Assembly: GCA_026995045.1 (NCBI GenBank)
Contig: JALWPK010000037.1
Coordinates: forward strand, 1-64,000
DNA length: 64,000 bases
Origin: Gammaproteobacteria bacterium
Lineage (GTDB): Bacteria > Pseudomonadota > Gammaproteobacteria > SZUA-229
Direction: 5' to 3'
Shown in pieces: positions 40,290 to 52,300 of this stretch (position 1 is its first letter; each line of letters begins with the position of its first letter). The notes beneath the pieces are model-generated. The model ran no database searches and was not told where the DNA came from. It worked only from the letters and a program-made list of their open reading frames with translations. A program made the position numbers and the translations under genes.

Positions 40290-41657
40290 ATGCATACCAG
40301 TGTTTTCGATTTGTTTACCATCGGCATCGGCCCGTCCAGTTCGCATACGGTTGGTCCGATGCGCGCCGCGCGTCTGTTTGTTGAGCAGTTGCAAAAGCAG
40401 GCGTTACTGAAAAAGACGCGGGCCGTGCAGTGTGAGCTTTATGGTTCACTGGCCGCAACCGGCAAGGGGCATGGCAGCGATCGCGCGGTGATGATGGGGC
40501 TGGAAGGCGAAACGCCTGAAGCAATCGATATTGATGCTATAGATGAGCGCCTGCGGGCGATTGGCGAAACCTGCTGCATCAAGCTGCTCGGCATACACAG
40601 CACACATTTCGACCCTGAACGGCATTTGCTGTTCATGCGCAACCAGACGTTGCCGTTTCATCCCAACGGTATGACCTTCATCGCTTATGATGTTGACGAC
40701 AAAGTACTCTCGCAAAAAACCTATTACTCTGTCGGCGGCGGTTTTGTAGTCAGCGAAGACAAGCAGGCGCTGGAGGAACTTGTCGCCAGCGTGCCGTATC
40801 CTTTTTCTTCCGGCGAAGACTTGTTGCAGTTGTGTGAAAAGAACGTCTGCAATATCAGCGATATCATGATGGCGAACGAGCTGGTCAGCCGTGATGAGCC
40901 GACCGTGCGGCGCAAGTTGTTGCACATTGCCGACACCATGTCAGCCTGCATCCAGCGTGGCTGCAACACCACCGGCATTCTGCCGGGCGGTATGAAAGTG
41001 CGCCGCCGCGCCGCCGACCTGTATCAAACGCTGAGCAGCTGGCCGCGGGATGGCAAGCACGACCCGCTCAACGTGCTCGACTGGCTCAATCTGTATGCGC
41101 TTGCGGTGAGCGAGGAAAACGCCGCTGGCGGCAGGGTGGTGACAGCGCCCACCAATGGCGCAGCAGGTATTATCCCGGCGGTGATGCAATACTGCCGCCA
41201 TTTTTTCAAATCCACCGATGACGACATCATTCGTTTCCTGCTCACCGCCGCTGCTATTGGCTCCTTATATAAGGAAAACGCTTCGATATCCGGCGCCGAT
41301 GTCGGCTGTCAGGGCGAAGTTGGCGTCGCCAGTTCGATGGCGGCCGCGGCGCTTACCGAGCTGATGGGAGGAACCCCCGCTCAGGTGGAAAATGCGGCGG
41401 AAATCGGCATGGAGCACAATCTGGGGTTGACCTGTGACCCGGTCGGTGGTCTGGTGCAGGTGCCCTGCATCGAGCGCAACGCCATGGGCGCTGTCAAGGC
41501 GCTCAATGCCGCGCGCATGGCCTTGCAGGGCGATGGCCGGCATTTTGTGTCGCTCGACAAGGTGATTAAAACCATGCGCGACACCGGCCGTGACATGCAG
41601 GAAAAATACAAGGAAACCTCGCGCGGTGGACTCGCCGTCAATGTGATTGAATGCTAG
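40290..41657 (+). CDS. sdaA: L-serine ammonia-lyase
   Basis: [54 protein letters not shown]. Confidence 0.97.
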   Translation: MHTSVFDLFTIGIGPSSSHTVGPMRAARLFVEQLQKQALLKKTRAVQCELYGSLAATGKGHGSDRAVMMGLEGETPEAIDIDAIDERLRAIGETCCIKLLGIHSTHFDPERHLLFMRNQTLPFHPNGMTFIAYDVDDKVLSQKTYYSVGGGFVVSEDKQALEELVASVPYPFSSGEDLLQLCEKNVCNISDIMMANELVSRDEPTVRRKLLHIADTMSACIQRGCNTTGILPGGMKVRRRAADLYQTLSSWPRDGKHDPLNVLDWLNLYALAVSEENAAGGRVVTAPTNGAAGIIPAVMQYCRHFFKSTDDDIIRFLLTAAAIGSLYKENASISGADVGCQGEVGVASSMAAAALTELMGGTPAQVENAAEIGMEHNLGLTCDPVGGLVQVPCIERNAMGAVKALNAARMALQGDGRHFVSLDKVIKTMRDTGRDMQEKYKETSRGGLAVNVIEC

Positions 41658-41667
41658 CCGACCGTCT

Positions 41668-41919
41668 CTACCTGACCAGCTCCAGATCACGGTAGTGCGC
41701 ATTCAGCCAGCATTTTGGCAGATGCTCGCCGGATGGAAACAGCAGCTCGTTTTTGCTGAAGGTTTCCGGATCCTGCATTTCCTCACCGTGCTGATAGCGC
41801 CCGATCAGGGTGTCGCAATACGGGTCGAACAAATCCTTCAGAGTCAGCACTTCTACCAGATCACCGTTGTCTTTGTGTTTTAAAAACATGGTCATCTCCC
41901 GGGTCTGCGATGTCAACAA
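41668..41919 (-). CDS. Small conserved hypothetical protein
   Basis: 83-aa ORF between two well-supported genes; MTMFLKHKDNGDLVEVLTLKDLFDPYCDTLIGRYQHGEEMQDPETFSKNELLFPSGE. Confidence 0.65.
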   Translation of the reverse strand: MLTSQTREMTMFLKHKDNGDLVEVLTLKDLFDPYCDTLIGRYQHGEEMQDPETFSKNELLFPSGEHLPKCWLNAHYRDLELVR

Positions 41920-41991
41920 TCATTATAATGCCGATGAAACCCGTATTTCATCCACACACTGCAATGTTATTTCACTACCTGCCGGGAGATC

Positions 41992-42597
41992 ATGACTTCC
42001 ATCAATAAACCGTATGCGGAATCCTGCGATCAGAACCGTGAGCCGATTCTGCGGGTTATCCAGCCCCTGTTGCTGGATTGCGGCGAGCTGCTTGAAATCG
42101 GCAGCGGCACTGGTCAGCATGCTGTCTATTTCGCCGCAGCCATGCCGCACTTGCAGTGGCATACCAGTGATCTGGCGGCATATCACGAAGGCATAAAAAT
42201 GTGGCTGCGGGAAAGCGGACTCGACAATGTGCATTTGCCGTTCGAGCTGGACGTGAGCCGTTCGGACTGGCCCGCGCAAACCTATGACGCGGTTTTCACC
42301 GCCAATACCTGCCACATCATGCGCTGGCGGGATGTGCAGGCCATGTTTGCCGGTGTTGGCGGGGTGTTGAAACCGGGTGGCAGGTTTCTGGTGTATGGCC
42401 CGTTTAACTACAACGGCGCCTACACCAGTGAAAGCAATGCGCGTTTCGACGCATGGTTAAAAGCGCGTGACCCGCACAGCGCCATTCGCCATTTTGAGAA
42501 ACTGGATGAATTGGCCCGGCTGGCGGGCATGAGTTTGCAGCAGGATGCCGCCATGCCCGCCAACAACCGGCTTCTGTACTGGCGCAAGCAACCCTGA
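41992..42597 (+). CDS. DUF938 / class I SAM-dependent methyltransferase
   Basis: NKPYAESCDQNREPILRVIQPLL, LEIGSGTGQHAVYFA, NTCHIMRW. Confidence 0.88.
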   Translation: MTSINKPYAESCDQNREPILRVIQPLLLDCGELLEIGSGTGQHAVYFAAAMPHLQWHTSDLAAYHEGIKMWLRESGLDNVHLPFELDVSRSDWPAQTYDAVFTANTCHIMRWRDVQAMFAGVGGVLKPGGRFLVYGPFNYNGAYTSESNARFDAWLKARDPHSAIRHFEKLDELARLAGMSLQQDAAMPANNRLLYWRKQP

Positions 42598-42617
42598 AAC
42601 GGCATCAGGTATGGCAA

Positions 42618-42899
42618 TCAGCCGTACAGGCAAAGATAGGCGACATCGCCTGCAATTTTCAGATGAAACGCGCTGTCAGCGGGTACGTGGAAAGTCTCAC
42701 CCGCCTGGAAGGTTTGCCATCTGTCACTGCCGGGTAACCATGCTTCCATCGCGCCGCTGGCAACGGTTACAGTTTCCTAGTCCGCTGTATTGAATGTGTA
42801 CTCGCCGGCTTGCATCACGCCAACCGTTGCCGGCAAGGCGTCCGTATGCAGCGACAGGGATTTCACCTTGCCGTCAAAATATTCGTTAACTTCAATCAT
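42618..42899 (-). pseudogene. ppnP: ppnP-like (DUF1255) gene with in-frame amber codon
   Basis: [95 protein letters not shown] at codon 41 (42777-42779). Confidence 0.85.
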
Positions 42900-42936
42900 G
42901 TTTGCCTGGCCTGTGGAAAGGAGTCAGGGATAATAG

Positions 42937-42963
42937 GCATGCAGGTTCATGTAACCTGCATGC
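42937..42963. promoter_or_regulatory. Perfect 11-bp inverted repeat upstream of ppnP
   Basis: gcatgcaggtt-catgt-aacctgcatgc. Confidence 0.6.
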
Positions 42964-43232
42964 GTTGACCCGGGCAACGACTGATGTAGTGCACTGAAAT
43001 TGTGACGCAGCGCAAAAAACCGGTAATTTGTATTAAACCTGTGTGACAGCTTCGCTTATCATTGCCTTGCCCGAAGTGCAAGCCGGCAGTTCATGTTTTC
43101 CACAACAAAACTGTGCGCCTGTTCACAAATGTTTCAGTTTATTAGTGAACGCTAATCTTTTGGCGCCGGTTGAATTGTAATGATTCTGAATGTTTGCAGG
43201 CATCAAGCGCTGAATGGTGGTTGACCTGCTAC

Positions 43233-43280
43233 TTGTAAGGGCATAGATTTACAAATTCTTGCATGTAAAGTGACTTACAT
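43233..43280. promoter_or_regulatory. Cluster of TGTAA/TTACA half-sites upstream of tpsB
   Basis: TTGTAA 43233, TTACAA 43249, ATGTAA 43263, TTACAT 43275. Confidence 0.45.
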
Positions 43281-43285
43281 AAAAA

Positions 43286-44893
43286 ATGATAAAAAATAAT
43301 AAACAAATACATGGCGTTAGCAAAACGCTTTGTGTAACGGGATTAATTGCCGCCCTGATTGCCGGCATACCGGTAAAGTCAACGCTGGCGCTGGAAGAAC
43401 CACCACAGGTGCATTTTGTTGTTAACCGGTTTGAAGTGACCGGCAATAACCCGCTCAGTGATGAAGATGCCGCCAGCCTGCTGCAACAATTTGTTGGCGA
43501 TCATTATGGACTGGAAGGCTTGCAGGCGGCGGCGGAGGAACTGGAAGCTGCATTCCGCAGCAGGGGCTATGCTTTTTACCGTGTTACCCTCATACCGCAG
43601 GAACTCAAGGATGGCGTGATACGGTTTGAAGTCACCGAGTTTGATATTGACCGGGTCGTGATCGATGGCAATCAACATTTCTCCGATGCCAATATTCGCC
43701 GTAATGCGCCGGGACTGGCGTCCGGCAAGACCCCCAACACCACGGTGCTGTCCCGCGCCATCAACATGGCGAATGAGCAGCCCTCCAAAAGCCTGAAGCT
43801 GACCTTCGCGGAAAGCCGAAGCGGCGGCGCGATTGATGCAAAAATAAAAGTCGCGGATCAGAGCCCGGATTTTTTCTTTTTCAATCTGAACAACACCGGC
43901 ACAAGCAGCACCGGCGAATATCGCCTGACCAGCGCCTATACCTGGTCCAACCTGTTTAACAGGGATCACAACCTCACGTTGACTTACACCCTGTCGCCGG
44001 ATGAGCTGGATGTGGTCAGTCAGTTCGGCGCCTTCTACAGCCTGCCGAATTATCGCGACGGCTCAAAATGGAGTTTTTTTCTTGCCGATTCCGATGTGCA
44101 GACCGGCATCATCAACAACAGCTTTGAAATCAGCGGCAGCGGCACGGTTATCGGCGCCAGTTACAATAAGCGCCTGTTGCAAACCGGAATATACAAGCAG
44201 GAATATGAAATCAGCCTGACGCAAAAGGCGTTTGAGAACAGCAAGGCATTTAGCACAACCCCGAGCAAGGTCACCAGCCGCCCGCTCGGCCTGATTTATC
44301 GCGGCTTCTGGCTGACCACAAAATACAATTTCAGTTTTCATATCGATGGCTACTTCAATATATCCGGTGGCTCCAATAACGATGACGCGGCCTATTTTGC
44401 GGCCAATTGCGCCATCGCGAATCCAGGCTGTGAAGGCAAGGCGGACTGGAGCCTGTTCAAGTATGGGTTGAACTACCAGTACTTTCATTCCGGCTGGGTT
44501 TACCGCATTGCGCTGGAAGGCCAGCAAACCGGCGACCAGTTGATTTCCGGCGAACAGTTCGGCGTTGGCGGCAGTCGCTCGGTGCGCGGTTTTGAAGAAC
44601 GCACCATCCTCGGCGATAGTGGTTATCAAATCAACCTGGAAGCGTGGATGCCGGCGCTCACCAGCTACCGGATACGCCCGTTGTTTTTCTACGACATGGC
44701 GAGCATCACACGCGAGTATGCACAGTTCGGTTTACCTGAAAGCGAGGATCTTGCCTCAATCGGCGCAGGCATGCGCTGGTCACACAACAATACGCTGAGC
44801 GTGTCAGCCGACCTGGGTTATGTGCTGCAGGAAGCGGGCAATGTCGAAAAAGGTGACGTACGTCTCCATATTGATTTGTTTTATCGGTTATAA
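43286..44893 (+). CDS. TpsB outer-membrane transporter (ShlB/FhaC/HecB family)
   Basis: POTRA-like FVVNRFEVTGNNPLSDEDAASLLQQF; VGGSRSVRGFEERTILGDSGYQINLEAWMP; C-terminal barrel. Confidence 0.93.
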   Translation: MIKNNKQIHGVSKTLCVTGLIAALIAGIPVKSTLALEEPPQVHFVVNRFEVTGNNPLSDEDAASLLQQFVGDHYGLEGLQAAAEELEAAFRSRGYAFYRVTLIPQELKDGVIRFEVTEFDIDRVVIDGNQHFSDANIRRNAPGLASGKTPNTTVLSRAINMANEQPSKSLKLTFAESRSGGAIDAKIKVADQSPDFFFFNLNNTGTSSTGEYRLTSAYTWSNLFNRDHNLTLTYTLSPDELDVVSQFGAFYSLPNYRDGSKWSFFLADSDVQTGIINNSFEISGSGTVIGASYNKRLLQTGIYKQEYEISLTQKAFENSKAFSTTPSKVTSRPLGLIYRGFWLTTKYNFSFHIDGYFNISGGSNNDDAAYFAANCAIANPGCEGKADWSLFKYGLNYQYFHSGWVYRIALEGQQTGDQLISGEQFGVGGSRSVRGFEERTILGDSGYQINLEAWMPALTSYRIRPLFFYDMASITREYAQFGLPESEDLASIGAGMRWSHNNTLSVSADLGYVLQEAGNVEKGDVRLHIDLFYRL

Positions 44894-44944
44894 ATCAACA
44901 AGGGATGCCGCCAGTGGTGAATAGAGCTTCGAGGATGATAAAAC

Positions 44945-46339
44945 ATGAAACCTAGTCTAGTGATGAGTTTTTGCTGCCTGATTCTGACTTGCGCGGCGGC
45001 GTCCGCCGGGGAAGTCGGCAAGGTCAGGTACGCGCGCGGCGCGGTCACGATTCAGCAACCAGATGGCTCGGGCGCACGACTGATTGGCAAGGGAGGCGTC
45101 ATCAACAAGGGCGAAGTGGTGAAAACCGGCTCTAAAAGTTTCGCCATCATCCAGTTGGGCGACGACACCAAAATGACGCTGCGCCCGGGCAGCTCGTTTG
45201 CAGTGGAAAACATGAACGCGAAAAAAACCAGCAAGGCCTCGGCGTTGTTACGGCTGTTCCGCGGCGGCTTGCGCGCTGTCACCGGTTTTATCAGCAAGTT
45301 TAATCCGAACGGCTACAAGATTCGCACCTCTGTCGCCACCATCGGGATTCGCGGCACCAAATTTGACGCGCGTTTATGCGCTGACGACTGCGATCGCGAG
45401 AACAAGAAATTGCAGGATCAGGATAAGCAGGATGGCGCACTCGCAGTCGCCAAAGTGGTGTTCATGCGTGGCGACATCAAGGCGGAAAACTTCAGGGATG
45501 AATTGCGCTCGCTCAAGCGCCTGTCGCCGATTTTTGAAGGCGATACTGTCATCACCGGCGAAGGCGCCTATGCCGTTCTGGTGTTCCGCGACAAAAGCCG
45601 CGTAACCCTGCAGGAGCTGACCAGCTTCCGTGTGGATGAACTGCGTTACAACGGGAAAAAAGCAGAAAAAGGGCTGTCGGCGCTGTTCAGTCTGCTGCGC
45701 GGCGGCTTGCGCACCGTGACCGGCTTGATTGGCCGCCTCAAGCCGTCAGCCTATCGCATGCGCACCTCCATCGCCACCATCGGTATTCGGGGAACCGGTT
45801 ATGACTTGTTGTGTTCCGGCGAATGTGCGATTGACGGTTCGCCATCGAAGCGTCCCATGCCGAGAGGCGACGGTCTGTATTCCCACGTTTGGGACGGCAA
45901 GATTGTGATGGGCGAATTGCCAGTGGATACCAATGAATCGGGATTCAAACAATCCCTGCAAAGCCGGCCGGTTAAATTGCCGGAGACGCCGCGCTTCTTT
46001 TATCGTAATCCTGCGCCCCGTCCCGACAAGATTGATGTGGACGAGGACAAACTGTTTGCCAACGCCTCGGGCGATGTGGAGCCGGGGCTGTATGTCAGCG
46101 TGAAAGAGGGCAAGGTGACGATAGAGTCAGACCGCACCGGCAAACAGTTGACCATCACCAAAGGCATGGCGGCATTTGCCGGCATTGCCGGTCAGGTCGC
46201 GCAACTGCCGGCCATACCGGCATTCCAGGCGCGGGATATATTCCCGACGCCGGATAGTTTCGAGCCCAAGGCGCTTAACCTGAGCGGTAGCGATGTTGGC
46301 GCCAAAGATACCGGCGCCAGCGTTTGTGAAGTGAAATAA
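44945..46339 (+). CDS. Secreted protein with two FecR-type domains
   Basis: Signal peptide; two homologous halves ending ...RTSVATIGIRGTKFD and ...RTSIATIGIRGTGYD. Confidence 0.85.
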   Translation: MKPSLVMSFCCLILTCAAASAGEVGKVRYARGAVTIQQPDGSGARLIGKGGVINKGEVVKTGSKSFAIIQLGDDTKMTLRPGSSFAVENMNAKKTSKASALLRLFRGGLRAVTGFISKFNPNGYKIRTSVATIGIRGTKFDARLCADDCDRENKKLQDQDKQDGALAVAKVVFMRGDIKAENFRDELRSLKRLSPIFEGDTVITGEGAYAVLVFRDKSRVTLQELTSFRVDELRYNGKKAEKGLSALFSLLRGGLRTVTGLIGRLKPSAYRMRTSIATIGIRGTGYDLLCSGECAIDGSPSKRPMPRGDGLYSHVWDGKIVMGELPVDTNESGFKQSLQSRPVKLPETPRFFYRNPAPRPDKIDVDEDKLFANASGDVEPGLYVSVKEGKVTIESDRTGKQLTITKGMAAFAGIAGQVAQLPAIPAFQARDIFPTPDSFEPKALNLSGSDVGAKDTGASVCEVK

Positions 46340-46375
46340 GTTCATATTGAAACAGCGTTACAAAAGAGTAGCGGA

Positions 46376-49300
46376 GTGAATCAGATGGAAAAGGCAGCCA
46401 CATTCAGAACATTCATGCGTTTATGCGTTGTCGCCGCCACGCTTATGGCGGCTGCGCCTGTCACCGCCAATCCGACGGGCGGCGTGGTGGTCAATGGCGC
46501 CGCCAGCTTCCAGACCAGCGGCAATACCCTGACCGTCACCAACACCCCCGGCGCGATTATCAACTGGCAGTCCTTTGGCATCGCCGCCAACGAAGTCACC
46601 CGTTTTGTGCAACAATCCGCCAGCAGCGCCGTGCTCAATCGCGTCACCGGCGGCGACCCGTCCGCCATACTCGGTCAGTTGCAATCCAACGGCCGGGTCT
46701 ATCTGGTCAACCCCAACGGCATCGTGTTCGGCCAGAACGCCGTCATCGACACCGCCGGCCTTATCGCCAGCACACTTAACCTGAGTAATCAGGACTTTCT
46801 CGCCAATCGCCTCAAATTCGAAGACCTGGCCAATAACGCCGAAATACTCAATCAGGGCTTCATCCACACCAGCAACGAAGGCGAAGTGGTGCTGGTGGCG
46901 CCCACCATCAATAATGAAGGCGTCATCGATGTTGAGCAGGGCAAGCTGGTATTGGCGGCCGGGCAGAGCGTCACCATCTCCTCGCTCAACTACGACAACA
47001 TCGAATTTGAAGTGCAGGCACCGGACAACGCCGTGGTCAATCTCGGCGAATTGATGAGTGACGGCGGCTCCATCGGCGTGTTCGCTGGCAGCATCACTAA
47101 CCGAGGCGCTATCAGCGCCAACGCCATCAGCGTAGACGAAGCCGGCAACATCCGCCTTGTCGCTCAGGCCGACAACGTGCAAACCAGCGCCAATGTCAGC
47201 GCAACCAGTAAAACCGGCAAGGGCGGCCACATCGAAATACTGGGCGACCGGGTGGGACTGTTCGGTGAAACCCGGGTTGACGCCTCCGGCCAAACCAGCG
47301 GCGGCGAGGTTCTTGTGGGCGGCGACTACCAGGGCAGTGGCGACACCCCGGCTGCAAGCACCACCCAGGTCAGCCAGCACAGCAGCATCAAGGCCGACGC
47401 CATTGAATCCGGTGACGGCGGCAAGGTCATCATCTGGTCCGATGACTTCACGCTGTTCTACGGCAGCGCATCGGCAACGGGCGGGGCGGTTTCCGGGGAT
47501 GGTGGTTTTATTGAAATTTCCGGCAAAGGCAATCTCGGTTTTTACGGCTTTGCCAGTGCAAGCAGCGCGTTTGGCAGCCCTGGCGATATTCTGTTTGATC
47601 CGATTGATATCACTATCGCTCTCGGTGGTCTGACGACTATCACTAATCCGGTCAACTTCATCGATAACCCCGGTCAATCTCTGACCATCGATCCTTCCGC
47701 TATTACCAGCATACTGAATCAAGGGACGCCAGTCACACTCCAGGCGGATAGAGTGATTACAGTAACCGATGCAATCATCACAGCGGCGAACGGAGCAGGC
47801 GGCAGCCTGACCATGCAAGCCGGCGAGTCGATTATTATCAATGCGAACATTGTCACCGACAACGGTCGGTTGAGTTTGACAGCCAATGATATCGGCGCAG
47901 ATTTGAATAATCGTGGCTTAGGCAAAGCCAATATTCAAATGGCGGATGGGGTCACTATTGATACCGGTACGGGCAATATTGAAATGACCATCGATATGGG
48001 TAATGGCAGCGGAACCAGTGGCGATATGTTGTTGGCGACACTCAAGGCGCAGGATATTATCCTGCGGCAGCATGGTTTGACGGCGGGTTCGAGTATATTC
48101 CGCACGGCAACCGGCAGTATTACCGCCAATTCCGTGTTCATTGACCATGATGGAGCAGTGGATGGGCAGGTCGGCTCTGTAACCACGCCACTCAATATCA
48201 TCACGGATTTTCTCGGCGCGCACATACATGCGCCTACGACATTCGGCATCTTCATTGATGCTGCGCCGAATCTGTCTCCGAATTTGGTCGTCGGCCAGAC
48301 TTGCTATGGCCAGGGATCACTTGGTTGCGGCACGTTCGGAACACATATCATCGGTGGCCTGGAGACGGTCGATGGTGGCGGCAACATTGTATTGAATGTG
48401 ACGGGTGATCTGAACGTTTTCGAGCCGATCAGGACTGATGATGTAGCTGCAACGGGCAACCCCGGCGATATCACGCTTACCGTCAGCGGCAACACAACCA
48501 GTTTTTCGGACATTTTCAACAACATCACCGGTGGCCGGGTTACCGTCAATTCAGCGAATCCAATACTGCTTACAGCAGGCAACTATAAAGGCATATTCAG
48601 CAACCCGGGCGCCGGCGGTTTTGATGTGAATGGCAATGTCGGTTTTGATGCGGTTACATTTGATAATGCAATGCTTAGTGTGAGCACTGGTTTTCTCAAT
48701 CTCAACGCCACGCTGGATCTGATCAATGGCGCCGTACTGAGCAACAGCAATGATGTCAATATAGTGGGCGATTTTGATATTGCCAATTCAGTTGGCGCCG
48801 CCACTGTTGATAACTTTGGGCGCATTACCAAAACAGCTGGCGCCGGCGTGACGACAATTGCGGCTGTATTTAACATGAATCCGGGAGCAACCCTGGGAAT
48901 TGACTCAGGTACGCTTTCACTTGCCGGGGCGCCGTTGAATCTGGCGCGTGGCGCTGAACTGCATGGCAATGGGACATTTTCGGGTGACGTGATTAGCACT
49001 GGTGGCATCATCGGCCCTGAAACCTCGACCGGAGCCATCGGTACTTTAACTATTCTTGGTAATCTTATACTCGATGCTGATAGTACGCTGGTGTTTGATA
49101 TCGCGGGTACGGTGCAAGGAACAAGTTATGATTTTCTTAATGTCAGTGGCAGTGTCCTGCAGGATGGCATCATTGCGATGTTCTGGGCGAACAATTTCAC
49201 CGCCAACAGTGGCGCATCGTTCGATATCTTGCAGAGTGGCGCAGGCTTCAACGGCGTATTCCGCAACGAGCTTGTGCCTGTTGGGGTGACTGCTTTCAGT

Positions 49301-52300
49301 TCAAATACAGCCACGCCTGGTGTGCTGCAATATGTGTTTACCACAGTGGCGCCAAACATATTGTTCTGGACCAACGTAAACAATGGTTTTTTTGATGTTG
49401 CATCAAACTGGTCCACAGGTGTGGCGCCTGTTGCAGGTGACTATGTTGTTATTCAGGATATTGGCGCCAATGCCTCACAAACAGTCACTATCCGTAATGC
49501 GGAGTCCGTCGCAGGCATTCAGTCCGACGCTATTCTGGAAATAACGGGCAGTGGCCAACTGACGATTGATGGCGGCGGTGATTCCGCCATTGTTGGCGAC
49601 CTGTTTAATCTCAATACAACAGCTGGCCTGGTGTTGAATGGCGCAACGACGAATCTGGTGCTTGCATCGAATGCAGTCTGGCAGAGTGGTACGATAAGCG
49701 GTAATGGCTCCATCTTCCATCATCCGATTTCCACTCTAACGCTGTCCGGTGGGCCGCAATTCATATTTGATGGTGTGAATTTTATTAATCATGGTATCGT
49801 CAATATCACTACGCTGAATGGTGAGTTGCAACTTAACAATGGCGCGCGATTTACCAATAATTTCTTTTATACATCACCGTCTAGACCCACCAGGATTATT
49901 ACTGCAACTGGGCCGGGCACGGGGTTTTTTGATAACAACAATATCGTTTCCATCGGTGTGGATGCGACACTGGAAATCAACACTGAATTCAATAACGCTT
50001 CTGGCAGTATCAACTTCGGTGCAAATGCTGGCTTATTGCTGATCACAGGCGGCACATTCTCGGGTGTCGTCACCGTTAACGGTTTTGTACAAAATGATTC
50101 AGGTCTTGTGCGGCCAGGCGGCGCCGGCATAGTCGGTTCCATGTTCATCAATGGAGGCTTTACGCAAGCCTCAACAGGCCAGTTGGAAATCGACATCACC
50201 GACACTACTGCTTTTGACAAACTGAATGTCACTGGCGCGGCAACACTGGATGGTGAGCTGATACTGAAGCCATCAAATGCAGGCTATGTGCCGGTTGATG
50301 GTGATGCCATCACACCGTTGTCTGCCAGCGGTGGAATATTCGGTAATTTTTTACTGGTAACCAACAACGTTCCTGGCACATCAGAAACAGTCACTATCAA
50401 TGCAAACGATGTCAGTGTACTGTTCAATCTGCTCAATGCAGCAATATTATTTGATGGTGGCCCTGGAGGAACGGGAACTGCCTGGACAGTGGCGGCAAAC
50501 TGGGCTGGCGATATGTTGCCTACATCCACCGATGACGTCGTGATTGGCGCGGGTTTCAATGTTGATATATCCGGTACCGCTGACGCATTAAGCATCACGC
50601 TCGATGCTAGCAGCTCACTTACGTTAAGTACGGGCACGCTAACTATCGCAGGCAACTCTGTACTGGACGGCACATTCAATATCAATGGTGGCAATCTTAC
50701 CGGTAACGGCAATGTTACTCTCAATGGTGATCTGAACTGGACTGGTGGCTCGCTATCAGGCTTGGGCTCGCTCATCACGAATTCCATTACCAATACCATC
50801 AATAGCACAGTCACACTGTCCATGAGCCGCAACTGGATCAATAACGGGACCATTACGTGGACAGGTGGCAATCTGAGTGTTTCCGGCGGAAAAAGCTGGA
50901 TCAATAGCGGCAACTTTGACGTGAATGGCGGTGGTCTTCTCACCGTGAATTCTGGCAATACTTTCGATAATCAGGGTAACTATAACGTTATCCAGAGTCA
51001 TGCTGTGTCAGGTAATGGTGCTTTTGACAATAGTGGTGTGATTGCGCTTACGGCTGCGCAAACACTTTCCCTGAGTGTGGCAGGGACGGATAGTGGTACC
51101 TGGTCGTTAGGAACAGGTTCTGTAGATCTGTTAAGTGGGAATCGATTACTTATGGATGGTTTTGCCATAACAGCCACTGCTGGGACACTCAATATTGCAG
51201 GTGGTACTTTCGATGTGGCTACGACAACAGCGTTAACACTTCCGTCTGCAGTTACAACCAATCTTAGTGCAGGTAATATTACTGGCAGCGGCGATCTGGA
51301 ACTCTTCGGTAATTTTAACTGGAGCGGCGGTTCTTTGACAGGGACTGGCTTTCTCAGTACGTTTTCTGCGACAGCCACAATCAATAGCGGTGTTGCGTTA
51401 ACGATGGCGCGTAACTGGAATAGTAGTTCATTGGCATGGACGGGAGGGGATCTGACTATTACGGGTGGCGTTTTCTGGACTAACTCAGGTAATTTTGACG
51501 TTAATGGAGGCGGCACACTAACAGTTAACTCTGGAAATATATTCCTTAACCAGGCCAACTATAACGTTATCCTTAGTCATGGCGTTTCAGGAAATGGTAA
51601 CTTCAATAACAGCGGCATAATCACTATCAGCGGTACGGAAAGTCTGGCACTTAATGTGTCAGGTACGGACAGTGGCAGCTGGTCACTGGGGACTGGGTCG
51701 GTGAGTCTGGGTTCAGGTATAAGATCAATCTTTGATGGCTTTAGCGCTACAGCAACTGGCGGTTTTCTGACAATCAGTGGAGGAACTTTAAATGTCGCTA
51801 CCTCCAGTCCCTTGATACTACCCGCAACGATTTCTACCACGTTAAGCAGTGGCAACATCACTGGAAGCGGTGATCTGGTACTCATGGGCCCTCTTGTCTG
51901 GAGTGGTGGTGGAATCTCGGGCACTGGTTTACTTACTACCAACTCTACTGGCAATAATATAACTGCAGGCGTAACATTGACCTTGAGCCGTAACTGGAAT
52001 AATGCTGGTGATATCTCCATGATGTCTGGTGGTATGTCTATCACAGGAGGTGTCACGCTAACCAATACCGGTAATTTTAATATGACCAGTACGGGTGCAA
52101 TCACCATCAATGCTGGCAATGTGTTCGATAATCAGTCGAATTATGATGTTGGATCCAATCACACTATCAGCGGTAATGGTAACTTCAACAACAGTGGTGC
52201 AATTTCGATTACAGGTAATCGGACATTTACCCTGGCGGCAAGTGGGTCGGATTCAGGCACCTGGAATATCAACACCGGTACTATTACTCTCGCCAATGGC

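Noticed and set aside
42777-42779. Programmed recoding (pyrrolysine or suppressor) at the ppnP amber codon
   Set aside because: No supporting context; a simple nonsense mutation or sequencing error is more likely.
43263-43280. GacA box (TGTAAG-N6-CTTACA)
   Set aside because: The dyad TGTAAA-GTGA-CTTACA has a 4-nt spacer, not 6, so it was kept only as a generic half-site cluster.
46421-47818. 465-aa minus-strand ORF inside TpsA
   Set aside because: Shadow ORF opposite the TPS domain; low-complexity translation and many similar antisense ORFs along the same gene.
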